From NCBI GenBank assembly GCA_019422485.1, contig JAHZDG010000066.1, positions 1-6,543 on the forward strand: DNA of 6,543 nucleotides, written 5' to 3'. Position numbers and translations under genes: made by a program. Source of the DNA: Alistipes sp. GTDB lineage: Bacteria > Bacteroidota > Bacteroidia > Bacteroidales > Rikenellaceae. The notes beneath the pieces are model-generated. The model had not been told where the DNA came from. It saw nothing but the letters and a program-made list of their open reading frames with translations, and ran no database searches. Each line of letters opens with the position of its first letter. Position 1 is the first letter of the stretch. This document shows, piece by piece, positions 1 to 5,290 of the stretch.

Positions 1-55
1 CTTTTGGGGGTCATCTTCCTCCGTTTTTTAGGGGTCACTTTAACCGTTTTTTCCA
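1..55. mobile_element. Partial end of a probable IS21-family insertion sequence
   Basis: The left edge carries two near-copies of a roughly 24-bp unit (GGGGTCA then CCGTTTTTT) and then a terminal CA at 54-55. IS21-family elements have ends of the form TG...CA with several internal repeats that bind the IstA transposase, and I recall GGGGTCA/CCGTTTTT units at the ends of Bacteroidales members. Immediately after base 55 the reading frame begins to resemble a known small-protein family, as expected at an insertion junction. No transposase is in the window, so the family assignment rests on the end sequence alone. It could instead be an unrelated short repeat. Confidence 0.5.
7..52. repeat. Two tandem copies of GGGGTCA-(N6-8)-CCGTTTTTT
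   Basis: GGGGTCA occurs at 7-13 and 31-37, and CCGTTTTTT at 21-29 and 44-52. The two copies are offset by 24 and 23 bases, about two helical turns, so a protein could bind both on one face of the DNA. This suits transposase-binding repeats at an IS end. Confidence 0.7.
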
Positions 56-328
56 CGATAATCGGAGAGATTTTCAAAAACAACAATAATGCCGTCGTGA
101 TTGTCTGCGACAACACAGATCATCGGGAAAAAGGTAGAAACAGGCTATTTCAACAATGGTATACCCGTCTGCACGACACAGCGATTTGCAAGGTGGACAA
201 ACAATATAGGTCTGAATATTACGACATCTATTCATCCTTGCTAATACATGAAAATAATCCGGATTTCGATAATATCGTTCGAGCGTTCATTCGACTGTCT
301 GAAAACGGATTTATACCCGAAACCGAAA

Positions 329-619
329 ATGAGGACAAAAACATTAAATCAGATCAAGAATCAGTATTACGGTGAGGCAGGCACGCCAGAACGCGACCGT
401 ATCGAACGCGATCTCGACGCATTGCGGATCGGGCTGAAAATCCGAACGGCACGGGAACAAAAAGAGATGACTCAGGCACAACTGGCCGACCGAATCGACA
501 AAAAGCGCACGTTCATTTCCAAGGTCGAAAACGACGGTGAGAACATTACGCTCAAAACGTTGTTCGATATTGTAGAGCGCGGATTGGGCGGGAAATTATA
601 TATTGACGTTCAATTATGA
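329..619 (+). CDS. XRE/HigA-type helix-turn-helix transcriptional regulator (antitoxin-like)
   Basis: A 96-residue cytoplasmic DNA-binding protein. Residues 1-20 (MRTKTLNQIKNQYYGEAGTP) match the usual N-terminal arm of small Bacteroidales XRE antitoxins, which have a Y-x-G-x2-GTP-x-R-D signature. A charged helix follows, then the HTH_3 fold from about 36 to 90: helix 2 around MTQAQLADRI (47-56), recognition helix around KKRTFISKVE (58-67), then ITLKTLFDIVE. The C-terminal strand KLYIDVQL is typical of antitoxins that repress their own operon. I chose ATG 329 because it yields this arm; the longer frame from 248 would lie almost wholly inside the upstream gene. In known pairs such a protein neutralises its partner and represses the shared promoter. 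Here the partner is truncated, and the original promoter would lie left of the IS-like end. An orphan phage regulator is also possible. Confidence 0.85.
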   Translation: MRTKTLNQIKNQYYGEAGTPERDRIERDLDALRIGLKIRTAREQKEMTQAQLADRIDKKRTFISKVENDGENITLKTLFDIVERGLGGKLYIDVQL

Positions 620-672
620 ACGGGCTATCCTTACTGTGGATCGCCGACGCACCTGGATTACAGATGTGATCG

Positions 673-694
673 CAATAGAGCCCCCTTTCTATTG
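673..694. repeat. 7-bp inverted repeat with C-rich loop
   Basis: CAATAGA (673-679) and TCTATTG (688-694) form a perfect 7-bp dyad around an 8-nt C-rich loop. No T-run follows, so it is not itself a terminator. It could stabilise the 3' end of the HTH transcript or be a protein-binding dyad. Function is unknown. Confidence 0.45.
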
Positions 695-703
695 TTCCCT
701 AAA

Positions 704-729
704 GCGTGACATTTCGTCACGTTTTTTTT
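704..729 (+). terminator. Rho-independent terminator after the HTH gene
   Basis: CGTGAC (705-710) pairs with GTCACG (716-721) around a 5-nt loop and is followed by eight T (722-729). AAAG at 701-704 can extend the stem into the T-run. It lies about 85 bases after the HTH stop and most likely ends that transcript. Confidence 0.88.
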
Positions 730-757
730 GCATCTTCCGAAAAGTTCACTATATTTG
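727..757 (+). promoter_or_regulatory. Bacteroides-type promoter for the structured small RNA
   Basis: TTTG at 727-730 and TATATTTG at 750-757 match the Bacteroides -33 (TTTG) and -7 (TAnnTTTG) consensus with a 19-nt spacer. Transcription should start around 762-765, at the edge of the 15-bp repeat. The -33 box uses the last three T of the preceding terminator's T-run, so the end of one unit and the start of the next overlap. No convincing protein gene follows, which points to an RNA product. Confidence 0.75.
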
Positions 758-760
758 TAG

Positions 761-775
761 TGCTAAATCTCAATG
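761..775 (+). repeat. Direct repeat TGCTAAATCTCAATG, copy 1
   Basis: Fifteen bases identical to 910-924. It sits at the predicted 5' end of the transcript from the promoter at 727-757 and ends in an ATG (773-775). Bases 768-776 (TCTCAATGC) are perfectly complementary to the RNA loop at 872-880. A terminator hairpin begins 12 bases further on. Confidence 0.85.
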
Positions 776-787
776 CGGTATAATGCC

Positions 788-810
788 GCCGAATTATTTC
801 GGCTTTTTTT
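788..810 (+). terminator. Short Rho-independent terminator after repeat copy 1
   Basis: GCCGAA (788-793), TTAT loop, TTCGGC (798-803), then seven T (804-810). It lies only about 25-45 nt downstream of the predicted start at 762-765. A competing hairpin, GCGG (775-778) with CCGC (786-789), overlaps the 5' arm by two bases and the repeat by one. The two folds could therefore be alternatives, as in an attenuator. Confidence 0.7.
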
Positions 811-832
811 GTACCCGTATATTATTAAATTT

Positions 833-907
833 AACTGCGTCGAGTTCGGTAGCGGAAACGCCCGACGGCCTGCATTGAGAGCCGAGCAACTCGTAACGCA
901 GTTTTTT
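833..907 (+). ncRNA. Three-way-junction structured RNA with its own terminator
   Basis: The closing stem pairs 833-840 with 896-903 (8 bp) and 841-846 with 888-893 (6 bp), with a 2-nt bulge at 894-895. Inside are two arms. Arm 2 pairs CGG 847-849 with CCG 862-864, has a TA bulge, then GCG/CGC capped by a GAAA tetraloop (855-858), a GNRA type. Arm 3 pairs CGGC 866-869 with GCCG 881-884 around an 11-nt loop. The closing stem runs into TTTTTT (902-907), so the RNA ends in an intrinsic terminator and the strand is plus. The likely 5' end is either about 763, from the promoter at 727-757 by reading through the terminator at 788-810, or a processed end near 833. Loop bases 872-880 (GCATTGAGA) are complementary to the flanking repeat copies. 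I do not recognise a named RNA family. Regulatory RNA is the leading guess; a plain bulged terminator is the fallback. Confidence 0.6.
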
Positions 908-909
908 AT

Positions 910-924
910 TGCTAAATCTCAATG
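910..924 (+). repeat. Direct repeat TGCTAAATCTCAATG, copy 2
   Basis: Second exact 15-bp copy, 149 bases after the first, three bases beyond the T-run of the structured RNA. It also ends in ATG (922-924), here followed by TTA TGA. Bases 917-924 (TCTCAATG) are complementary to loop bases 873-880. A strong terminator hairpin starts 26 bases downstream, paralleling copy 1. Its upstream flank has no TAnnTTTG box, so the repeated element is not simply a promoter. Confidence 0.85.
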
Positions 925-950
925 TTATGAAAACCACCACAACCTCCGCG

Positions 951-974
951 GCCCCGCTCCCCGCGGGGCTTTTT
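951..974 (+). terminator. Strong GC-rich Rho-independent terminator before the tail operon
   Basis: GCCCCGC (951-957), 5-nt loop, GCGGGGC (963-969), then five T (970-974). An alternative pairing of CCGCGG just upstream with the 3' side may compete. It lies about 20-40 bases before the tail promoter and would block read-through into the tail genes. Confidence 0.85.
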
Positions 975-991
975 CATCTCCCGTTTTGTCC

Positions 992-1022
992 TTTCCGACG
1001 GGGGCATGGCCGGCTACATTTG
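992..1022 (+). promoter_or_regulatory. Bacteroides-type promoter of the tail operon
   Basis: TACATTTG (1015-1022) is a perfect TAnnTTTG -7 box. The best -33 match at the right distance is TTTC (992-995), one mismatch to TTTG, with a 19-nt spacer; a perfect TTTG at 985-988 has a 26-nt spacer, which is too long. Predicted start near 1028 leaves a short A-rich leader before ATG 1039. The imperfect -33 box could make this promoter dependent on an activator, as would suit late phage genes. That is inference. Confidence 0.62.
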
Positions 1023-1043
1023 TTCCAAAATAACCGCCATGCC
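1003..1043. promoter_or_regulatory. 8-bp inverted repeat flanking the tail promoter -7 box (possible operator)
   Basis: GGCATGGC (1003-1010) lies inside the -33/-7 spacer, and its exact reverse complement GCCATGCC (1036-1043) spans the ATG at 1039. Centres are 33 bases apart, about three helical turns, with the -7 box between. A dimeric regulator could bind both halves. It may also be coincidence, since each half contains the palindrome CATG. Confidence 0.35.
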
Positions 1044-1416
1044 TTCACTCGTCGAGCAACACTTCGTCCGGGAGGTCCTCGCCAAACAGGGGGACCGCCT
1101 GCTGTATTATCAGGGCAATGCCATCCGCGAAAAGACGAATGCGCATTCCGGAAACCTTTTCGCACAACGAAGGATCGACGTATCCTCCGGCGACGAGTTC
1201 TCCGGCAAACTGGCCTTCACCCATAAAATTTACGAGCGGTTCCTCGACATGAAGGCCGTGCAACGGGGCCGCCGGACAATTCGCCAGAACCGCAAGATCC
1301 ACAACCGGTTCATCGAATACACCCTCGCCAACATCGAATACAAACTCCTGTACGGTTTCACCGACGAAGTGGCCCAGCGTATCAAAGCACAGTTTAACGA
1401 ACAAAACCCGCAGTAA
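1039..1416 (+). CDS. Putative phage tail-completion protein (HK97 gp10-like position and pattern)
   Basis: A 125-residue basic soluble protein. The N-terminal helix (about 5-35) leads to T-x2-HSGNL (33-40), then R-x-I-x-V, then a strand KLAFTHKIYERFLDMK (57-72). A basic linker QRGRRTIRQNRK (75-86) and a C-terminal helical part IHNRFIEYTLANIEYKLLYGFTDEVAQRIK follow. A (H/S)-x-GNL-(x)n-R-x-V motif followed by an aromatic 'edge' segment recalls HK97 gp10-type proteins, which cap the tail tube or join it to the neck. Position directly before the tape measure gene fits a tail role. I prefer ATG 1039 over ATG 1006 because the latter lies upstream of the -7 box of the apparent promoter. The stop TAA overlaps the next ATG (TAATG), indicating translational coupling. 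No membrane segment or catalytic motif is visible. Function is inferred from pattern and context. Confidence 0.75.
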   Translation: MPSLVEQHFVREVLAKQGDRLLYYQGNAIREKTNAHSGNLFAQRRIDVSSGDEFSGKLAFTHKIYERFLDMKAVQRGRRTIRQNRKIHNRFIEYTLANIEYKLLYGFTDEVAQRIKAQFNEQNPQ

Positions 1417-4400
1417 TGGCTTCGAAAATCAGAGAGGAAGACCTCCGGCTGAATATCATCGTAAACGGCGACGACGGCCGCAAAAAGATCAAGGAGGCCG
1501 AAGACGCCTTCAACGACTGGCAGGAGAGCATCAGGAAGACGCGCGCCGAGATGGCGGAGTTGGAGCGCCAGGGCAAACAGAACACCGTCCAGTACGACAA
1601 TCTCAAAAAGCGGCTGGACAGCCAGACCGCATCCGCCGACAAGGCTAAGCAGCGGCTCGACACGCTGACCCGGCAGATGAATGTCAATACGATGACCATC
1701 GGGGAACTCCGCAAGCATGTAAGGAACCTTTCCCGGGAACTGAGCCAGATGGACCCGCAGGATGCCAGGTGGAAAAAACTGAACGCAGAACTGCAAACCA
1801 CAAAGAACCGGCTACGCGAATTGACCGGAGCCTCCCAAGGGATGCAGGGCGCATTCGACAAACTGGGATTCGGGAAAATAGAGGCTGCCGTCGGAAAACT
1901 GTTCGTCTACTACAACGCCATCAAAGGCATCTTCAGTCTCTTCACCGGCGGGATCAACAAAATCCGGGAGTTCGAGCAGGCGAACGTGAATCTCTCGACG
2001 ATCCTCGGCGTCCATGTCTCCCAAATGACGGGGCTCACCAAATCAGCGTTGGAACTCGGACGGACGACCGAATACACCGCATCCCAGGTCACGAACCTGC
2101 AAACCGAACTGGCCAAGCTGGGCTTCAACCAGCCGCAAATACTGCAAATGACAAAACCCGTGTTGCAGTTCGCCACGGCAGTCGGAGCAGATCTTCCGGA
2201 AGCCGCGGCGCTGGCCGGCGCAACGCTTCGGGCCTTCGACAAGGATGTATCCGAGACGGATGACGTATTGGCGACAATGGCCGTAGGGTGCAACAAGTCC
2301 GCCCTCTCGTTCGAGTATCTGCAAACCGCCATGTCGATCGTCGGGCCGGTGGCCAAAACGTTCCGGTTCGACGTTAAGGATACCATCGCCCTGCTCGGAA
2401 CCCTTGCGAACAGCGGCTTCGACGCATCGAGCGCCGCGACGGCAACCCGCAACATCCTGCTCAACCTCGCCGATGCAAACGGGAAGCTCGCCAAGGAACT
2501 CGGCCAGCCCATACGCTCCCTGCCGGACCTGATCGACGGCCTCCAGCGACTCGACGCCAAAGGTATCGACCTTGCCAAAACACTCGACCTGACCGACAAG
2601 CGCAGCGTGGCGGCGTTCAACACGTTCCTGCGGGGAGCCGGTTCGATGGGAGAACTCCGCGACAGCCTGCAAGATGTCGATGGAGAACTCAAACGCATAC
2701 AGGAAGAGAGGCTGGACTCTGTCGAAGGGTCTGTAAAACTCTTGCAGAGCGCATGGGAGGGACTGATGCTCTCCTTCTACAACAGCAAGGGATTCATAAA
2801 GGCCGTAATCGACGGGATCACCGGGCTGATCGAAGGCGTCACCAAACTGATCGGGCCCAGCGAATCCCTCATAGACCAGTTCGACCAGCAGCTCGACAGG
2901 GTGGCCACGTTGGAAAGCACCATCCCTCCGCTGGTCTCGGAGTACGAAACGCTCCGCAGCAAAACCGAGCTGAATGCCGACGAACACGAGCGGCTCAAAA
3001 CCGTCACCAAAGAACTCGCCGATGCCTACCCCGGGGCAATCAGCGCTGTCGATGAATACGGCAACGCCATAGAGGTCAACACGGCAAAAATAAACCAGTT
3101 TCTCGAATCCGAACGTGCCCGTCTGAAATACATCTATGCCGATTCGATCAAGGACCTCGAAAAAGAGGTGGAGAAACAACAGCAGATTATTGAGAACGCT
3201 CAGTCGCAAATCGAAAGAGGAACTACTTATACAGGAGGTTCGCTCGGCGGTGATATTGGGCGCATACGCGATTTGACTTCCGAAGAAGTAGCAGCACTCC
3301 AGCGAAATATCGCCCATGCCCAAGAAATCCGACAGGGTGCCCTGGCACAGCTTAAACGCCTGAACGGCCAGGAACTGGAGGAGATGATCTCGGCCCAGAA
3401 CGAGCGGCGCGAGGCTGAGAAAGCCGCCGCGGAAGAAGAAAAGAAACAGCGCGAAGAAGAGGAGAGACTCCGTCAGGAAAAGCAGGCGCAGCAAGCCGCG
3501 GCGGCGGCCGCTTACAAAAATCTCGACGAGAAGGAGATCGCCGAGCGCATTGCTCTCCGAAAGAGATTCCTCGACGGGGAGATCGCCACCGAAAAGGAGT
3601 ACAACGACCAGCTCCTGCAACTCAACATCGATTCCCTGAACAGGCGTCTCAATTCCGGAGAACTGAAAGGCAAGGAGCGCCTCAAAGTCGAGGAGCAGCT
3701 CACCACCCTGCTCCTGCAACAGAAGAAACAGGAACAAAAAGACCTCGAAGAGATCGAGAAACAACGCATCGACAGCATTACCGATCCCGTCGAAAAAGAG
3801 GAGGCGCTCTATGCCCAGCAGCAGAAAAAGTATGCCGGGAACACGGCCATGCTCGAGCAACTCGCCCGAAGCCATGCACGCAAGCTCACGGAGATAAAAC
3901 TCAAACAGGCCCTTGATGCCCTGAAAACCGAGGAGAATCGCTACAAACAGGAGCGGGACCTGATGGTAAACCAGCAGAAAGAGGAACTATCCTTAGCGAC
4001 GCTCACCGCCGCACAGCGCAAAAAGATCAAGAAACAGCAGATCGAAGAACTGAAAGCTTTCGACACCGAATACTATACCGAAATGTTGACAAAGGTCCAG
4101 ACGCTTTTCTCCGAAGGACAGATCGACATTCCTACGGCCGAAGGACTTCTCAAATCGATAGACCTCGATTCTGAACTGCTGAGCGACGAAGAAAAACGGC
4201 AGCTCCAAGAAATGATCGACACCATCACGGCCAAACTCGCCGCGGCGAAGGATGCCGTAAAGGAGCTGGGATACTCGTTCACGACCAGGCAGGGCGACAT
4301 CCTGGGGTTCTCTCAGGATGACTGGGGCCTGTTCTTCGAAAACATATCCAGCAGCAAGGCCGGGGCCGACGAACTGAAAATGGCCCTGACGGCTGCCGCA

Positions 4401-5288
4401 GAGGCTGCCGACATGGCGATGACCCTATATTCAGGCTACGACAAAATGATGACGGCAAAGGAGAATGCCTCGCTCAAAAAGTTCAAAAAGAACCAGGACG
4501 AACGCAAAAAATCCATGGAGAACAGGCTCGATGCCGGGCTGATGACTCAGGAACAATACGATGCCGAGACCGAACGCATGGACGAGGAGTACGACAAGAA
4601 ACAGGAGGAACTGGAAATCAAGCAGGCCAAACGCCAGAAGGCCCAAAATCTCGCTCAAGCTACGATTGCGACGGCGCGGGCCGTAGCCGAAGCTCTTCCC
4701 CGCCTCGGTCTGGCAGCAATCGCCGCCGCCATGGGTGCTGCACAAATCGCCACGATCGCAGCAACGCCAATCGCCGGAGCCGAAGAGGGCGGCCTGCTCG
4801 TCGCACGCACTCAAGACGGCCGAAAGTTCCAGGCATCCGTAGAGCCCGACAAGCGGGGATATGTCGAGCGGCCCACGGTCATCACCGGGGAGAACGGACT
4901 CGAGTACATCATACCCAACGAAGCCATGAAGAACCCTACAGCCCGACCTATCATCGGACTCTTCGAAACCGTGCGGCGGCAGGGAAACCTTGCAGACTTC
5001 AATTTCGGCGAAGTACTCCCGGGCCTCTATAACATTCCCGGCAGGGCCGCAGGCGGAGCCATTTCCCCGGGACAAGCAATCGACACGATCAATGCAAGTC
5101 CGACGGTTTCCACCGCATCCGAAGGTTCTGATCCGGCACTCGTCAGGCTGCTCTACACGGCGGTAGTCAGGCTGACCGAACGCCTCGACGAACCCATCCG
5201 CGCCGATGTGTCCCTGATGGGCAAGGCCGGGCTGATCGAGAAGCAGCGCGAATACGAACGTATGATGAACCGCGGAAAACTTAAATAG
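1416..5288 (+). CDS. Phage tail tape measure protein (TP901/PhageMin_Tail type)
   Basis: A 1290-residue protein that templates tail length, occupies the tail lumen and helps DNA entry. Residues 1-145 are charged coiled coil. About 185-420 form the TP901-type core: FEQANVNLSTILGV, then LELGRTTEYTASQVTNLQTELAKLGF, an alanine-rich stretch around VGADLPEAAALAGATLRAF, SGFDASSAATATRNILLNL, and AFNTFLRGAG. LLQSAWEGLMLSFYNSKG and a hydrophobic helix (about 459-480) close the core. Most of 490-1085 is Glu/Lys/Gln-rich coiled coil, including an alanine/glutamate tract at about 667-700. A strongly hydrophobic alanine-rich helix lies at about 1095-1122, followed by GAEEGGLL and a C-terminal domain with ENGLEYIIPNEAM, like the (E/Y)YVIP tails of Bacteroidales homologues. 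At the general figure of about 0.15 nm per residue, the tail would be near 190 nm, implying a long-tailed phage. No lysozyme or peptidase motif is evident. Confidence 0.95.
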   Translation: MASKIREEDLRLNIIVNGDDGRKKIKEAEDAFNDWQESIRKTRAEMAELERQGKQNTVQYDNLKKRLDSQTASADKAKQRLDTLTRQMNVNTMTIGELRKHVRNLSRELSQMDPQDARWKKLNAELQTTKNRLRELTGASQGMQGAFDKLGFGKIEAAVGKLFVYYNAIKGIFSLFTGGINKIREFEQANVNLSTILGVHVSQMTGLTKSALELGRTTEYTASQVTNLQTELAKLGFNQPQILQMTKPVLQFATAVGADLPEAAALAGATLRAFDKDVSETDDVLATMAVGCNKSALSFEYLQTAMSIVGPVAKTFRFDVKDTIALLGTLANSGFDASSAATATRNILLNLADANGKLAKELGQPIRSLPDLIDGLQRLDAKGIDLAKTLDLTDKRSVAAFNTFLRGAGSMGELRDSLQDVDGELKRIQEERLDSVEGSVKLLQSAWEGLMLSFYNSKGFIKAVIDGITGLIEGVTKLIGPSESLIDQFDQQLDRVATLESTIPPLVSEYETLRSKTELNADEHERLKTVTKELADAYPGAISAVDEYGNAIEVNTAKINQFLESERARLKYIYADSIKDLEKEVEKQQQIIENAQSQIERGTTYTGGSLGGDIGRIRDLTSEEVAALQRNIAHAQEIRQGALAQLKRLNGQELEEMISAQNERREAEKAAAEEEKKQREEEERLRQEKQAQQAAAAAAYKNLDEKEIAERIALRKRFLDGEIATEKEYNDQLLQLNIDSLNRRLNSGELKGKERLKVEEQLTTLLLQQKKQEQKDLEEIEKQRIDSITDPVEKEEALYAQQQKKYAGNTAMLEQLARSHARKLTEIKLKQALDALKTEENRYKQERDLMVNQQKEELSLATLTAAQRKKIKKQQIEELKAFDTEYYTEMLTKVQTLFSEGQIDIPTAEGLLKSIDLDSELLSDEEKRQLQEMIDTITAKLAAAKDAVKELGYSFTTRQGDILGFSQDDWGLFFENISSSKAGADELKMALTAAAEAADMAMTLYSGYDKMMTAKENASLKKFKKNQDERKKSMENRLDAGLMTQEQYDAETERMDEEYDKKQEELEIKQAKRQKAQNLAQATIATARAVAEALPRLGLAAIAAAMGAAQIATIAATPIAGAEEGGLLVARTQDGRKFQASVEPDKRGYVERPTVITGENGLEYIIPNEAMKNPTARPIIGLFETVRRQGNLADFNFGEVLPGLYNIPGRAAGGAISPGQAIDTINASPTVSTASEGSDPALVRLLYTAVVRLTERLDEPIRADVSLMGKAGLIEKQREYERMMNRGKLK

Positions 5289-5290
5289 AC

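Larger units (their letters stand above)
1..375 (+). pseudogene. 3' remnant of a DUF6169-like small protein (toxin position of a TA-like pair)
   Basis: The frame is open to the left edge and stops at TGA 373-375. From about base 56 the protein reads as a compact soluble domain: a helix ending in a run of Asn, a strand VVIVCDNTD, a basic stretch R-x4-RLFQQWY, then DIYSSLLIHENNP and an acidic tail. The CD-(x)-D, FxxW and SL(I/L)IHxNP pattern resembles what I recall of the DUF6169 family, about 150 residues long in Bacteroidota and of unknown function. Only about the last 105 residues are present. The first 18 or so codons come from the IS-like end and give a spurious hydrophobic N-terminus. Its 3' end overlaps the antitoxin-like gene by 47 bases, so the two were probably co-transcribed. 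A toxin role is inferred only from this arrangement. Family assignment is from memory. Confidence 0.55.
620..1038. other. Non-coding signal-rich region between the HTH gene and the tail operon
   Basis: About 420 bases without a convincing protein gene. Frames that stay open here run through several intrinsic terminators and resemble nothing I recognise. The region holds four terminator hairpins followed by T-runs, two Bacteroides-type promoters, a direct repeat and a structured RNA, each listed separately. It is more AT-rich than the tail genes. From 620 to about 672 I see nothing notable. Confidence 0.75.

Noticed and set aside
4..80. Hydrophobic N-terminus suggesting a membrane protein
   Set aside because: These residues come mainly from translating the repeated IS-like end in an open frame. 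The family-like domain begins after base 55.
779..784. TATAAT, an E. coli-type -10 box
   Set aside because: Bacteroidota primary sigma factor uses TAnnTTTG/TTTG, no TTGACA lies at the right distance, and it falls inside a hairpin-forming transcript.
761..924. CRISPR-like array from the 15-bp direct repeats
   Set aside because: There are only two copies, the repeat is too short, the 134-nt spacing is too long for a spacer, and the intervening sequence folds as a structured RNA.
773..1033. 86-codon plus-strand frame starting at the ATG of repeat copy 1
   Set aside because: It reads through three terminator hairpins and the structured RNA, and it ends after the tail promoter -7 box. Its protein has no recognisable fold. 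It stays possible only as a very short leader.
1006..1038. Upstream start (ATG 1006) for the tail-completion-like gene
   Set aside because: It lies before the -7 box at 1015-1022, so a transcript from that promoter would not contain it. ATG 1039 has an A-rich leader and gives a normal N-terminus.
2043..3875. 610-codon open frame on the minus strand opposite the tape measure gene
   Set aside because: The plus strand is a clear tape measure gene with strong GC-ending codons, which clears stops from the opposite strand. The antisense protein is a Leu/Phe/Gly-rich low-complexity product with no recognisable domain.
4431..5075. 214-codon minus-strand frame rich in Cys and Gly
   Set aside because: It is a shadow of the tape measure C-terminal region, where the plus-strand frame has clear protein-level signal.
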